A stretch of DNA of 64,000 nt from positions 255,085 through 319,084 of the forward strand of contig NZ_QGLF01000001.1 of assembly GCF_003173055.1 (NCBI RefSeq), read 5' to 3'. Positions 34,831 to 43,911 of this stretch are shown in pieces. The stretch comes from Zavarzinia compransoris. GTDB taxonomy: Bacteria > Pseudomonadota > Alphaproteobacteria > Zavarziniales > Zavarziniaceae. Both the position numbers and the translations under genes were made by a program. Within the stretch, counting starts at the first letter, position 1. Every line of letters begins with the position of its first letter. The notes under the pieces are model-generated. The model searched no databases. It had not been told where the DNA came from and saw only the letters and a list, made by a program, of their open reading frames with translations.

Positions 34831-34959
34831 TCACGGCTGCGCCCCGGCCAGGATCCGGGCCAGGCGGGCGAGGGGAGACAGGGGCAGGGTGCCGGCCGGG
34901 GGCCGCGGGACTGCGGTCGCCTGGATTGCTGCTGTCGGGGGCGGGGCGGTGGCTTTCAT
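34831..34959 (-). CDS. 42-aa microprotein behind a SoxR-type promoter
   Basis: Unknown small Pro/Ala-rich protein beginning MKATAPPPTAAIQA. GGAG lies seven bases before the ATG (34957-34959). Its strongest support is position: a SoxR box with -35 TTGACC and -10 TATCAA at the unusual 19-bp spacing (34998-35028) points at it, giving a ~30-base leader. The frame runs further upstream to an ATG inside the promoter spacer, which cannot be the start. No transmembrane segment or metal motif is seen. Could instead be an untranslated SoxR-induced RNA. Confidence 0.5.
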   Translation of the reverse strand: MKATAPPPTAAIQATAVPRPPAGTLPLSPLARLARILAGAQP

Positions 34960-34997
34960 GTCGGTACTCCGCGAAACGGGAATCTGAACCGACCGTA

Positions 34998-35028
34998 TTG
35001 ATAGAACCTCAAGCATGGTTGAGGTCAA
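34998..35028 (-). promoter_or_regulatory. SoxR-activated type promoter with SoxR box
   Basis: On the minus strand: TTGACC (-35, 35028-35023), a 19-base spacer holding the dyad ACCTCAA-N6-TTGAGGT (box 35006-35025), then TATCAA (-10, 35003-34998). The long spacer with a centred CCTCAA/TTGAGG dyad is the hallmark of SoxR targets. The -35 overlaps the soxR stop codon. Confidence 0.8.
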
Positions 35029-35477
35029 GGGCGCTTTTTGCGATCGCCCCCGGGGCTCAGGCAGCGGGGGCCGGGGCCGTCCGCCGCCAGGGTGTCGTCC
35101 GGGTTGCGCAAGGGGCAATCGGTCAGGGACAGGCAACCACAGCCGATGCACAGGCTCAATTGGTCGCGTAATTGGGTCAGGCTGGTGATCCGCTCTTCCA
35201 GCATGCCGGTCCAGGCGGCGGTGAAGCGACGCCAGTCCTCGGCGGTCGGGGCATGGTCCAGGGGCAGGCCGGCCAGGGCTTCCCGGATCGCGGCCAGCGG
35301 AATCCCGGCGCGCTGGGCGACGCGGATGATCGCCACCCGGCGCAGGATGGCGCGGTGATAGCGCCGCTGGTTGCCGTCGCTGCGCCAGCCTTCGATCAGG
35401 CCCTTGGCTTCGTAGAAATGCAGGGTGGAAACGGCGACGCCGCTGCGCTTCGCCACCTCGCCCACCGTCAATGTCAT
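35025..35477 (-). CDS. soxR: SoxR redox-sensing MerR-family regulator
   Basis: MerR-type activator with a [2Fe-2S] cluster sensing redox-cycling compounds. N-terminal winged HTH (LTVGEVAKRSGVAVSTLHFYE), dimerisation helix, then the cluster motif CIGCGCLSLTDCPL, the CxxCxC...C signature specific to SoxR. I prefer ATG 35475-35477 (150 aa). The ATG at 35498 adds seven residues and lies right beside the upstream SoxR box, where a transcript from that promoter would probably start downstream of it. The second SoxR box follows the gene and faces the microprotein. Confidence 0.92.
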   Translation of the reverse strand: MTLTVGEVAKRSGVAVSTLHFYEAKGLIEGWRSDGNQRRYHRAILRRVAIIRVAQRAGIPLAAIREALAGLPLDHAPTAEDWRRFTAAWTGMLEERITSLTQLRDQLSLCIGCGCLSLTDCPLRNPDDTLAADGPGPRCLSPGGDRKKRP

Positions 35478-35501
35478 GCGGCTGTACTCTTCGGCCATAT
35501 G

Positions 35502-35523
35502 AACCTCATCTATGGTTGAGGTT
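35502..35523. promoter_or_regulatory. Second SoxR box at the soxR start
   Basis: CCTCATCTATGGTTGAGG, the same dyad as the box at 35006-35025 with one arm imperfect, lies just upstream of soxR and indicates autoregulation. It might also influence the zinc operon transcribed rightward about 100 bp away. Confidence 0.7.
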
Positions 35524-35613
35524 TACGGCGCTGCCGGCGGCGGCGCAAGCGGGGTGATCGCTATTCCCTGTGATCGGCCTCACCGCGCGGCCTTGACCTT
35601 TGTGATAAGTGTT

Positions 35614-35625
35614 ATGTTATAACAT
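35614..35625 (+). promoter_or_regulatory. Zur-type box in the znu promoter
   Basis: The perfect palindrome ATGTTATAACAT is flanked by similar bases (GTGTTATG...), as in alphaproteobacterial Zur sites. TTGACC (35593-35598) could be the -35, putting the box over the -10 region, so zinc-bound Zur would block transcription of the operon from 35647. Confidence 0.75.
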
Positions 35626-35646
35626 CCTTGTTCGAGGGAGAGTGCC

Positions 35647-35760
35647 ATGCCCGATATTCCGCCGACCGTGCTTACCCAGGGCGCCCTGTCGCGCCTTGCG
35701 GTCGTCGCCGGCCTGTCGGCATTGCTGTGGCTGGCCGTGTTCTGGGCATTGGCGTCATGA
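35647..35760 (+). CDS. 37-aa single-span membrane peptide heading the zinc operon
   Basis: MPDIPPTVLTQGALSR precedes one hydrophobic helix of about 20 residues (VVAGLSALLWLAVFWALA). GAGGGAG lies upstream of the ATG. The stop overlaps the znuC start (ATGA), so it is translationally coupled to the transporter ATPase and shares the Zur-type promoter. I recall short membrane peptides in this position in other alphaproteobacteria, without a known role; a transporter accessory subunit is a guess. Confidence 0.65.
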   Translation: MPDIPPTVLTQGALSRLAVVAGLSALLWLAVFWALAS

Positions 35761-36512
35761 GCCGGCATGACGCCATCCTGGTCGAGGACCTGACCGTCGC
35801 CTATGACCGCCACCCGGCGGTGCATCATGTCTCCTGCCGGCTGGCGCCGGGTTCGATGACCGCGGTGGTCGGGCCGAACGGGGCGGGCAAGTCGACCTTG
35901 ATCAAGGCCATCGTCGGCCTGCTGAAACCGGCCGAGGGGCGGGTCTCGACCGGCGGGCTGAGGCGCGCCGACATCGCCTATCTGCCCCAGCAGGCGGAGA
36001 TCGACCGCAGTTTCCCCATTACCGTCGCCGATACGGTCGCGCTCGGCCATTGGTGCCGGGCGGGCATTCTCGGCCGGCTGACCGGGGCCATGCGCCGCGG
36101 CATTGCCGAAGCCCTGTCGGCGGTCGGGCTCGAGGGCTTCGAGCGGCGCCCGATCGGCTCGCTCTCGGTCGGGCAGTTCCAGCGCGTGCTGTTTGCCCGG
36201 CTGCTGCTCCAGGATGCCAGCGTCATCCTGCTGGACGAGCCCTTCAATGCCATCGACGCGCGGACCACGGCCGATCTTCTCGACCTCGTCGCGCGCTGGC
36301 ACGGCGAGAAACGGACCGTGGTTGCCGTGCTGCACGACATGGAGCAGGTGCGCCATCATTTCCCCGACACTTTGCTGCTGGCGCGGGAATTGATCGCCTG
36401 CGGCCCGACCCCCGAATGCCTGACCGCGGAACACCTGCTGACCGCGCGGCGCATGTCGGAGGGCTGGAACGAGGACGCGGCGGTCTGCGAACCCGTCCGC
36501 CGGCGGGCTTGA
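35757..36512 (+). CDS. znuC: Zinc ABC transporter ATP-binding protein
   Basis: ATPase of the ZnuABC high-affinity Zn(II) importer. 251 aa with Walker A GPNGAGKST, Q-loop (PQQAEIDRSFP), signature LSVGQFQRV, Walker B VILLDEPFNAID and switch His in VLHDM. The D-P spacing and a Zn/Mn-type Q-loop fit the manganese/zinc/iron transporter class. Start ATG overlaps the small ORF's stop; a longer frame from 35628 is out of phase with that peptide and not used. Zur-type box upstream. Confidence 0.93.
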   Translation: MSRHDAILVEDLTVAYDRHPAVHHVSCRLAPGSMTAVVGPNGAGKSTLIKAIVGLLKPAEGRVSTGGLRRADIAYLPQQAEIDRSFPITVADTVALGHWCRAGILGRLTGAMRRGIAEALSAVGLEGFERRPIGSLSVGQFQRVLFARLLLQDASVILLDEPFNAIDARTTADLLDLVARWHGEKRTVVAVLHDMEQVRHHFPDTLLLARELIACGPTPECLTAEHLLTARRMSEGWNEDAAVCEPVRRRA

Positions 36513-36522
36513 GGGCGGGACG

Positions 36523-37395
36523 ATGGATCTCTGGTCCCTGCTGTTCGAGCCCTTTGCCGAATTCACCTTCATGCGGCGGGCCCTGGTCGCCTGCTTTGCG
36601 CTGGCGCTCGGCTGCGGCCCGGTCGGCGTTCTCCTGATGCTGCGGCGGATGAGCCTGATCGGCGATGCCATGAGCCATGCCGTGCTGCCCGGCGCCGCCA
36701 TCGGCTTCCTGATCGCCGGGCTGAACATCTGGGCCATGGGGCTGGGCGGGCTGATCGCCGGGCTTTCGGTCGCGCTGCTGTCGGGCCTGGTCACGCGGAT
36801 GACGGCGCTGCGGGAAGATGCCAGTTTCGCCGGCTTCTACCTGATTTCGCTCAGCCTCGGCGTGCTCATCGTCTCGACCAGGGGCTCAAACGTCGATCTG
36901 CTGCATGTCCTGTTCGGCACCATCCTTGCGGTCGACGATGCCTCGCTGCTGACCGTCGCCGCCATCGCGACCCTCAGCCTTGCCGTGCTGGCGGTGATCT
37001 ACCGGCCCCTGATCGTCGAATGTTTCGATCCGGGCTTCCTCCGCGCCGTCGGGGGCGGGGGCTCGGTCTATCACGTGCTGTTTCTGGTCCTCGTCGTGGT
37101 CAATCTGGTGGCCGGGTTCCAGGCGCTCGGCACCTTGATGGCGGTCGGCCTGATGATGCTGCCCGCCGCCGCCAGCCGCTTCTGGGCCGGCCAGGTGTGG
37201 AGCATGTCGGCGGTCGCCATCGTCATCGCCATGCTGTCGGGCTGGCTCGGCCTGCTGGTTTCCTATCATACCGACCTGCCGTCGGGCCCCGCCATCGTGA
37301 TCACCGCCGGCGTCTTCTACGCCGTCTCGATCATCGCCGGGCCGGTCGGCGGCATCGTCCACCGGTTCATTCCCCGCCGTCATCTGGAGGCTTGA
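36523..37395 (+). CDS. znuB: Zinc ABC transporter permease
   Basis: Integral membrane permease of the ABC-3 family, 290 aa and about eight or nine helices (MRRALVACFALALGCGPVGVLLML at the N-terminus). The conserved GDAMSHAVLPGAAIGF segment is present. Located 10 bp after znuC. Confidence 0.93.
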   Translation: MDLWSLLFEPFAEFTFMRRALVACFALALGCGPVGVLLMLRRMSLIGDAMSHAVLPGAAIGFLIAGLNIWAMGLGGLIAGLSVALLSGLVTRMTALREDASFAGFYLISLSLGVLIVSTRGSNVDLLHVLFGTILAVDDASLLTVAAIATLSLAVLAVIYRPLIVECFDPGFLRAVGGGGSVYHVLFLVLVVVNLVAGFQALGTLMAVGLMMLPAAASRFWAGQVWSMSAVAIVIAMLSGWLGLLVSYHTDLPSGPAIVITAGVFYAVSIIAGPVGGIVHRFIPRRHLEA

Positions 37396-37399
37396 TGCC

Positions 37400-38335
37400 A
37401 TGAAGCTGTCCCATGCCCTGATCGCCCTCGGCCTGCTGACCGCCACCCCGGCGCTCGGCGATCAGCCGCTCAAGGTCGTCGCCTCTTTCTCGATCCTCGG
37501 CGATATCGTCGCCAATGTCGGCGGCGACCGGATCGCGCTCACCACCCTGGTCGGGCCCGACGGCGATGCCCATGTCTTCCAGCCCAGCCCGGCGGATGCC
37601 AAGGCGGTGGCCGGGGCCGATCTCGTCATCGTCAACGGCCTCGGCTTCGAGGGCTGGATCGAGCGCCTGACCGAGGCGTCGGGCTACAAGGGCCCCGTCG
37701 TCGTCGCCAGCAAGGGCATCACCCCGCGCGAAATGGCCGGGGAGGACGAGGGCCACGAGGAACACGCCGGCCATGACGATCATGGCGATCACGACCACGA
37801 CCACGGCAATGTCGATCCCCATGCCTGGCAGGATATCGGCAATGTCCTTGCCTATGTCGATACGATCGCGGCTGCGCTCGAGGCCGCCGATCCCGCGGAC
37901 CGCGACGCCTATGCCGCCAATGCCGCCGCCTATAAGGCCAAGCTGGCCGCCCTCGACGCGAGGGTGAAGGCGGCGATCGGGGCGCTGCCGGCGGAACGGC
38001 GCAAGATCATCACCAGCCATGATGCCTTCGGCTATTTCGCCGCCGCCTATGGCCTGACCGTGCTGGCGCCCCAGGGCGTCTCCACCGAATCGGAAGCCTC
38101 GGCCAAGGGCGTCGCCCAGCTGATCCGCCAGATCAAGCAGGAGAAGGCGCCGGCGGTCTTCCTCGAGAATATCACCGACCCCCGCCTGATCGAGCAGATC
38201 GCCAAGGAAACCGGGGCGCGCATCGGCGGCACGCTTTATTCCGACGCACTCTCTGGTGCAACGGGGCCGGCCTCCACCTATATTGCCATGTTCGAGCATA
38301 ATCTCGCCGCCCTGGCGGAGGCGCTGGGCGCCTGA
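37400..38335 (+). CDS. znuA: Zinc ABC transporter periplasmic binding protein
   Basis: Cluster A-I solute-binding protein, 311 aa with a signal peptide (~residues 1-20, ATPALG). A His/Asp/Glu-rich flexible loop (EEHAGHDDHGDHDHDHG, ~residues 120-140) is typical of ZnuA. Metal-ligand histidines lie near GDAHVFQPSP, NVDPHAW and ITSHDAFGYF. Starts five bases after znuB. Confidence 0.94.
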   Translation: MKLSHALIALGLLTATPALGDQPLKVVASFSILGDIVANVGGDRIALTTLVGPDGDAHVFQPSPADAKAVAGADLVIVNGLGFEGWIERLTEASGYKGPVVVASKGITPREMAGEDEGHEEHAGHDDHGDHDHDHGNVDPHAWQDIGNVLAYVDTIAAALEAADPADRDAYAANAAAYKAKLAALDARVKAAIGALPAERRKIITSHDAFGYFAAAYGLTVLAPQGVSTESEASAKGVAQLIRQIKQEKAPAVFLENITDPRLIEQIAKETGARIGGTLYSDALSGATGPASTYIAMFEHNLAALAEALGA

Positions 38336-38367
38336 CCGCGGGCGGCATGACGATGGAGTGAGTACCC

Positions 38368-39330
38368 ATGGACCGGGTCCCCGTGACCGTGTTGACCGGC
38401 TATCTCGGCGCCGGCAAGACGACGCTTCTGAACCGTATCCTGACCGAGCAGCACGGCAAGCGTTATGCCGTGGTGGTGAATGAGTTCGGGGAGATCGGCA
38501 TCGACAACGACCTCGTGGTGGAAACCGACGAGGAAGTGTTCGAAATGAACAACGGCTGCATCTGCTGCACCGTGCGCGGCGACCTGATCCGCATCCTGAC
38601 CGGGCTGATGCGCCGCAAGGGCCGGTTCGACGCCATCCTGATCGAGACCACGGGCCTGGCCGATCCCGCCCCGGTGGCCCAGACCTTCTTCGTCGACGAG
38701 GACGTGCAGGCGAAGGCGAAGCTCGACGCGGTGGTGACCGTGGTCGATGCCCGCAACATCGAGGCCCGCCTCGCCGATTCCAAGGAAGCGCGCGAGCAGA
38801 TCGCCTTTGCCGACGTCATCCTCCTGAACAAGACCGATCTCGCCACGGCCGAAGACCTCGACCGGATCGAGGGGCTGATCCGCGCCGTCAATACCTCGGC
38901 GGAAATCCACCGCACCAGGAACAGCGTCATCGATCTCGACAAGGTGCTGGACCGCGGCGCCTTCGATCTCGACCGCATCCTCGCCTTCGAGCCGCAGTTC
39001 CTGCGCGAGGGCCATGTCCACAGCCACAACGACGACATCGCCTCGATCTCGCTGACCGCGGTCGAGCCCCTCGACGAGAACAAGTTCAACCGCTGGATCT
39101 CCTCCATCCTGCAAAGCAAGGGCGCGGATATACTGCGCTCGAAGGGCATCCTCTCCTTCGTCAACCAGGACGACCAATTCGTCTTCCAGGGCGTGCACAT
39201 GCTGATGGACGGCGATTATCGCCGGCCCTGGGCGGCGGACGATCCGCGCATCTCGCGCATCGTCTTCATCGGCCGCAACCTGGATGTGCCGGCGCTGAAG
39301 GCCGGGTTCGAGGCCTGCCGTGCCGCCTGA
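38368..39330 (+). CDS. CobW/COG0523-family GTP-binding metallochaperone
   Basis: G3E-family GTPase, 320 aa. Walker [10 protein letters not shown], switch/metal motif CICC ([13 protein letters not shown]), Walker B-type ETTGLADP, and NKTDL for guanine. A C-terminal CobW domain (~residues 220-310) follows. Its place in a Zur-box-headed znu operon supports a zinc role, such as metallating essential enzymes during zinc limitation (ZagA/ZigA type), rather than cobalamin synthesis. Separated from znuA by 32 bp. Confidence 0.9.
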   Translation: MDRVPVTVLTGYLGAGKTTLLNRILTEQHGKRYAVVVNEFGEIGIDNDLVVETDEEVFEMNNGCICCTVRGDLIRILTGLMRRKGRFDAILIETTGLADPAPVAQTFFVDEDVQAKAKLDAVVTVVDARNIEARLADSKEAREQIAFADVILLNKTDLATAEDLDRIEGLIRAVNTSAEIHRTRNSVIDLDKVLDRGAFDLDRILAFEPQFLREGHVHSHNDDIASISLTAVEPLDENKFNRWISSILQSKGADILRSKGILSFVNQDDQFVFQGVHMLMDGDYRRPWAADDPRISRIVFIGRNLDVPALKAGFEACRAA

Positions 39331-40411
39331 ATTCGGAACCTTCGAAGACGAAATCTACGCCGACCGCCTGCCCGCCAGCCGGGTCGACTGTTTCCCCCAG
39401 GCGGCCGGCATCGTCGCCCTGGCCCTCGGCGCGAGCGATACGCTGGCGGTGGCGCTGGACGATGGCCGCATCGCCGCCGGTTCCGCCCTGGCGCCGGCGG
39501 AATTGAGCGCGGTCGAGGTCCATGACGGCGTTTCCCAGGCGCTGGCGGCCGGGCCCAAGGGCGGCTTCGTCAGCGGCGGCGACGATGGCCGTGCCGTGCT
39601 GCTCGGGCCCGGCGGCGCCCTGACCGAATTGCTGCCCGCGGGCAAGGCCTGGGTCGGCGCGGTCGCGGCCACGGCCGCCGGCGGCCTGATCGCCGTCGCC
39701 AGCGGCAAGGTGCTGCGCCTGTTCGATGCCGCCGGCACGCTTCAGGGCGAGGCGCCGCCGGTCGCGACCACCATCACCGCGCTTGCCTTCAATCCGAAGG
39801 GCAAGCGGGTGGCGGCGGCCCATTACGGCGGGGTCACCCTGTGGTATGCGGCCGGTCTCGCCGGCACGCCCAAGGCGCTGCCGTGGAAGGGCAGCCACGT
39901 CAGCCTGACCTGGAGCCCGGACGGCCGCTTCGTCGTCACCGGCACCCAGGACAAGGAATTGCACGGCTGGCGCATCGACGACGGCGTCGACATGCGCATG
40001 TCCGGCTATGCCGCCAAGGTGAAGAGCTTCGCCTGGTCGGCGGACGAACGCTGGATGGCCTGCGCCGGCAGCCCCTATGTGACCTCGTGGGATTTCATCG
40101 GCAAGGGGCCCATGGGCCGGCCGCCGCATCAGTTCGGCGCGTCCGAGGAATTCCTGGCGACTCATGTCGCCGCCCACCCCAAGCTGCCGGTGGTCGCCGC
40201 TTGCTTCGAGGACGGCCGCATCGAGATGGGCCGCTTCATGGTCGAGGGCCAGGTGCTGCTGAAGGAGGTCGGCGGCGGCCTGCCCACCGGCCTGGCCTGG
40301 AGCGCCGACGGCGGCCGTCTCTATATGACGACCGAGGACGGCGAGATCTTCGTCGTCGACCTCGAAGACCTGAAGGTCAGCGCCGCGTCCGGCAAGGGCA
40401 AGCGGCGCTGA
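39320..40411 (+). CDS. WD40-repeat protein in the zinc operon
   Basis: 363 aa beta-propeller. Repeats with the G(x)n D/N spacing can be followed from ~residue 50 on, e.g. [38 protein letters not shown] and [24 protein letters not shown]. No signal peptide. The GTG start overlaps the CobW gene by 11 bp, so it is the last gene of the unit. WD40 proteins beside COG0523 GTPases in Zur-regulated loci recur in alphaproteobacteria as I recall; function unknown, perhaps a scaffold for metal transfer. Its stop abuts the convergent gene's stop (TGATCA). Confidence 0.85.
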   Translation: MPPEFGTFEDEIYADRLPASRVDCFPQAAGIVALALGASDTLAVALDDGRIAAGSALAPAELSAVEVHDGVSQALAAGPKGGFVSGGDDGRAVLLGPGGALTELLPAGKAWVGAVAATAAGGLIAVASGKVLRLFDAAGTLQGEAPPVATTITALAFNPKGKRVAAAHYGGVTLWYAAGLAGTPKALPWKGSHVSLTWSPDGRFVVTGTQDKELHGWRIDDGVDMRMSGYAAKVKSFAWSADERWMACAGSPYVTSWDFIGKGPMGRPPHQFGASEEFLATHVAAHPKLPVVAACFEDGRIEMGRFMVEGQVLLKEVGGGLPTGLAWSADGGRLYMTTEDGEIFVVDLEDLKVSAASGKGKRR

Positions 40412-41512
40412 TCATGATCCCGCAGCCGGGGCGGCATGGGCCGTCCGGCTGCGGTCGAGGGCGGCAAAGGCGGCGGCCGGGCCGAGCTTCAGCGCAATGG
40501 CGTCGCGGGCCTTGAGGGCCCGGGTCGCGACCTCCGCATCGTCGCTGTCCCAGACCAGGCGCCAGGCGGCGTCATAGAGGCGGTGCAGGGCTTCCGGGTC
40601 CGGCGCCTCGCCGAGCGCATTTTCCACCGCTTCGATCCGGGCCTTCAGATCCGCCGGTTCCCCCGGCTGGGGCGGCAGGCGGTGGCGGTAGCGGGCCTTC
40701 TCCTGCACCGCCGTGATCCGTTCAAGCAGGGCCGCCGATGGCGCCCGGCCGAGGGCGAGGGGGGCGAGGCTCCGGTCGAGCAGCACTGCGTGACGGCCCC
40801 GGACCAGGGCGGCCCCGGTGGTGCGCACGCCGTCGAGGACCAGGGGCGAAAGCGCGTGGTCCGCGTGTTGGAAGCGGCGATTGCCGGCATCGTCGATGAA
40901 GGCGAACCAGGGGCGGCCCTGCCAGGTCAGCAGGTCGGCGCTGCGCACCTGTCCCCGGGCGAGGCGGCGGTCGCGCCGGGACGCGCCCGCAAGGCCGAGA
41001 AAGGTGAGGCCGAGCCCGATCAGGCCGCCGCCGATGACCACGAGGAGAAGGGCATTGAACCAGCGGGCCGCCAGCAGGCCGAACGACCAATAGACCCCAG
41101 GCCGGCCGAACAGGAGGCCGGCGCCCCGGGGCTGCGGATTACTGGGCTCGCTGACGGTTTCGAGCGCATAGCGATGGGTGCGGCCTTCGATCTCGATGGT
41201 GACGGGGCATTCCCATTCGCCCGGGGTCTTGCTGCCCGCGGGGCTGGCGTCATAGCTGCAGGGATCGAGGCTGACGACGGCGCCGGGCACCGGCTGCCCC
41301 AGGCCGAGGGCCAGGGCGCTGTCGATCAGCAGGCCGCGCCCCGCCGGGGTGAAGAAGAAATAGGCGACGAGAAGGGCGGCCCCGGCGCTTGCCAGCACGC
41401 CGGCGGCCAGATATCCGGCCGCCCGCCGCAGCGGCGATGCCCCGCGCAGCCGATAGGGCGGGGCGGGGAAGCCGATCCAGGCCAGGAGCTTTTGGTCCGG
41501 CTGCGGTATCAT
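40412..41512 (-). CDS. Membrane protein of unknown function
   Basis: 366 aa. A helix at ~residues 35-58, a periplasmic loop with two Cys (CSYDASPAG, WECPV), a second helix pair at ~130-185, then a soluble C-terminal region to 366 containing an Ala-rich helical tail. The topology resembles unannotated alphaproteobacterial DUF3592-like proteins; I do not recognise it firmly. Start ATG 41510-41512 preceded by AGAGAACGGG. Confidence 0.6.
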   Translation of the reverse strand: MIPQPDQKLLAWIGFPAPPYRLRGASPLRRAAGYLAAGVLASAGAALLVAYFFFTPAGRGLLIDSALALGLGQPVPGAVVSLDPCSYDASPAGSKTPGEWECPVTIEIEGRTHRYALETVSEPSNPQPRGAGLLFGRPGVYWSFGLLAARWFNALLLVVIGGGLIGLGLTFLGLAGASRRDRRLARGQVRSADLLTWQGRPWFAFIDDAGNRRFQHADHALSPLVLDGVRTTGAALVRGRHAVLLDRSLAPLALGRAPSAALLERITAVQEKARYRHRLPPQPGEPADLKARIEAVENALGEAPDPEALHRLYDAAWRLVWDSDDAEVATRALKARDAIALKLGPAAAFAALDRSRTAHAAPAAGS

Positions 41513-41566
41513 CCCGTTCTCTTCGCCATTTCGGGCGATTGTAGCGGCGGGAGCGGGCATTGGGAA

Positions 41567-41592
41567 CCGCCCCGGCCCGAAGGCCGGGGCGG
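41567..41592 (-). terminator. Probable terminator of the TonB-dependent receptor gene
   Basis: CCGCCCCGGCC and GGCCGGGGCGG form an 11-bp perfect stem around CGAA, six bases past the receptor's stop on the minus strand. Only a few T residues follow. Confidence 0.55.
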
Positions 41593-41597
41593 CGGGA

Positions 41598-43829
41598 TCA
41601 GAAGCGGTAGGTCGCGCTGACCCGGAAGTTCCGGCCGGGCTCCGAAACCCGGTCGATGGTCGCCTGGGCCGGCGCGGCGGTGGCCGAGGTGGCGTCGGGC
41701 ACGTTCAGCGCATTCCAATAGGTCGTATCGAAGACGTTGAAGATGCCGCCGTCGATCCGGACACCCGGCACGAAGGACGGTTCCCAATAGGCGGTCAGGT
41801 CCAGGGTGGTGTAGGACGGCACCCGGACGTCCGACGCCAGCGCGGTATCGTCGCGGGTGGCGGCGGCATTGACCACCGCATCGGCGCCCCAGCTGTCGGC
41901 CGAATAGCCGAGGCCGACGAGGGCGCGCAGCGGCGGCACCGAGTTCAGATAGGCATCGGTCTCGGTGTTCTTGCCGGTGGCGACGGAGAGCGAGCCCCAG
42001 CTCCGCCAGCCTTCGGCGAAGGCCCATTGGGTGCTCAGCTCGACGCCGTAGATCTGCACCCGCGAGAGGTTCTGGTTCTGTTGATAGAACAGGTAACCGG
42101 CGGGGGCGGGGGTCAGGTTCACCGCTTCGATGAAGTTGCGGTAATAGCTGTTGAAGAAGGCGATGCGCCCGCCCAGCTTGTCGTCGCCGAGCTTGGCGCC
42201 GACTTCATAGGAATTGCTGGTCTCGGGCTTCAGGTCCGGGTTGCCGACCACCATGTAGGCGGACGGGCCGGCGCTGCCGCGGAACACGGTATAGAGTTCG
42301 CCGACCGACGGCGCGCGGTAAGCCTGTGCCCATTGAGCGTAAAGCGAGACATCCTTGTCCGGGGTCCAGGTCAGCAGCAGTTTCGGCGACACGCGGGAAC
42401 CGTCGGACGAGGCGGGCAGCCCGGTCACGGCCGAACCGGCGTTGTTGCGGAAGGCGGCGCTGTCCTGCGGTTCGCGCTCGAACCAGTCGAAGCGCAGGCC
42501 CGGGGTGACGGTCAGGGTGCCGTCCAGCAGGCTGATGTCGTCCTGCACGAAGGCGGCGAAATCGCGGCCCTCGGCTTCGGGAATATCGGCCTGGTTGACC
42601 TTCAGGCTGGCGCAGGTGCCGGTGGTAACGCCGGTGCGGGTGCAGTCGTCGGCGCCGCCGGCGAACTGCTCGGAACGCGTGGCGGCGAAATCGGCGCCCA
42701 GGGTCAGCCGGTGGCCGAGGCCGCCGGCCGTGAACGCCAGGGTCGCATCGCCGTTGGCGCCATAGGTCTCTTCCTCGGTCTTGTATTCGCGGACGAAGAG
42801 GCCCGACTGGCCGGCGACGGCGGGGGTGCGGCGGCGGGCGTCCTGGTTGTTTTCCCGGGTCGTATCCTGCCAGTAGAGGATGACGCGGGCCTGCTGCACC
42901 AGGCTGTCCGCGGACGGCGCCGAGAAGGTGTAGTCGACCGAGGCGCGCTTGCGGTTGTTGATTTCGGTCACCGTATTGGCGCCGGCCGCGAAGGTCGCGG
43001 TCGTCCCTTGCGCCGACAGCGTGTCGATCTCGTTCTCGTCGTTGTAATATTCGCCGGTGAAGCCCAGGCGATGCCCTTCCGCCAGATAATGGTGGATGGT
43101 GATCAGGCCGTTGCCTTCCTCACGGTCGGACGGATCGGCGACCGTCCGGGTCGCGCCCAGGACATCGACATTGCCCTGGTTTTCCAGCTCGTGGCCGAAG
43201 CGATAGCCGCCCTGGGCCAGCACCAGCGTATCGCCCAGCCGCGCCGCCACGGCGGCGGTCGTGCGCCAGCTCTCGTCGTCGCTGGTATAGGTTTCCTTCA
43301 GCAGGCCGCCGAAATTCTTGTCCCCGGCCAGCAGGTCTTCGGGTTGCAGCGTGCGCAGGACCACGGCGCCGCCGAGGGCGCCCGAGCCGAGGGTGCTGGA
43401 ATCCGCCCCCTTGAAGATGTCGATGGTCGACAGCGAATCGAAGCTGACGCTGGACAGGCCGCCGCGATAGGAGCGCACGGGATCGTTCAGCCAGGGCAGG
43501 CGGATGCCGTCGATGGTGGTCAGGACCCGGTCTTCGCCGAGGCCGCGGATATTGATGCTGCGGGTGCCGCGGTCGACATTGACGCCGGCATCGACGCGGC
43601 GGGAGAAGTCTTCGAAATTCTCGACCTGGCGCTCTTCCAGCGTTTCCCGGTCGGTGGTCTCGGCCTTGACGGGCTTTGGATCCGCCTCGCCCTCGACCGT
43701 AACCTGGTCGAGCTGGATCGGCGCCGCTTCCTGCGCCAGCGCCGGAAGGCCGAAGGTACCGGCTGCCAAGGCGCCGAAAGCCACGCCCCGCAGCAGGGAC
43801 TGCCGGATCATACCCATCAAATTCCCCAT
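41598..43829 (-). CDS. TonB-dependent receptor, haem/haemoglobin-transferrin type
   Basis: Outer-membrane energy-dependent importer. A signal peptide (GALAAGTFGLPALA-QE) precedes the TonB box region (DQVTVEGE), a plug domain at ~residues 55-170 (RSINIRGLGEDRVLTTIDGIRLP) and a 22-strand barrel to the C-terminal Phe (FRVSATYRF). The plug's DGIRLPWLNDPVRSYRGGLS and barrel layout match the haemoglobin/transferrin/lactoferrin receptor family. Substrate is probably haem or an iron complex. Start is one of three close ATGs (43829, 43817 or 43811); a Fur-like box lies upstream. Confidence 0.9.
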   Translation of the reverse strand: MGNLMGMIRQSLLRGVAFGALAAGTFGLPALAQEAAPIQLDQVTVEGEADPKPVKAETTDRETLEERQVENFEDFSRRVDAGVNVDRGTRSINIRGLGEDRVLTTIDGIRLPWLNDPVRSYRGGLSSVSFDSLSTIDIFKGADSSTLGSGALGGAVVLRTLQPEDLLAGDKNFGGLLKETYTSDDESWRTTAAVAARLGDTLVLAQGGYRFGHELENQGNVDVLGATRTVADPSDREEGNGLITIHHYLAEGHRLGFTGEYYNDENEIDTLSAQGTTATFAAGANTVTEINNRKRASVDYTFSAPSADSLVQQARVILYWQDTTRENNQDARRRTPAVAGQSGLFVREYKTEEETYGANGDATLAFTAGGLGHRLTLGADFAATRSEQFAGGADDCTRTGVTTGTCASLKVNQADIPEAEGRDFAAFVQDDISLLDGTLTVTPGLRFDWFEREPQDSAAFRNNAGSAVTGLPASSDGSRVSPKLLLTWTPDKDVSLYAQWAQAYRAPSVGELYTVFRGSAGPSAYMVVGNPDLKPETSNSYEVGAKLGDDKLGGRIAFFNSYYRNFIEAVNLTPAPAGYLFYQQNQNLSRVQIYGVELSTQWAFAEGWRSWGSLSVATGKNTETDAYLNSVPPLRALVGLGYSADSWGADAVVNAAATRDDTALASDVRVPSYTTLDLTAYWEPSFVPGVRIDGGIFNVFDTTYWNALNVPDATSATAAPAQATIDRVSEPGRNFRVSATYRF

Positions 43830-43886
43830 CACTAAACAGATGCCCCCGGCGGCCACGGTGGCCGGCCCGGTCGATGAGGCGATTTA

Positions 43887-43911
43887 TTTTGCGAGTGACA
43901 CTCAAAAGCAA
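43887..43911. promoter_or_regulatory. Fur-like palindrome upstream of the TonB receptor
   Basis: TTGCGAGTGACACTCAAAA, centred on GAGTG-A-CACTC with T-rich and A-rich flanks, lies 58-82 bp before the receptor start. A second AT-rich stretch (GATAATGATCATC, 43965-43977) sits nearby. Iron control by Fur, or another iron regulator such as Irr, is inferred. Confidence 0.5.

Noticed and set aside
36886-37446. 186-codon minus-strand frame
   Set aside because: Antisense to znuB/znuA; no coding character.
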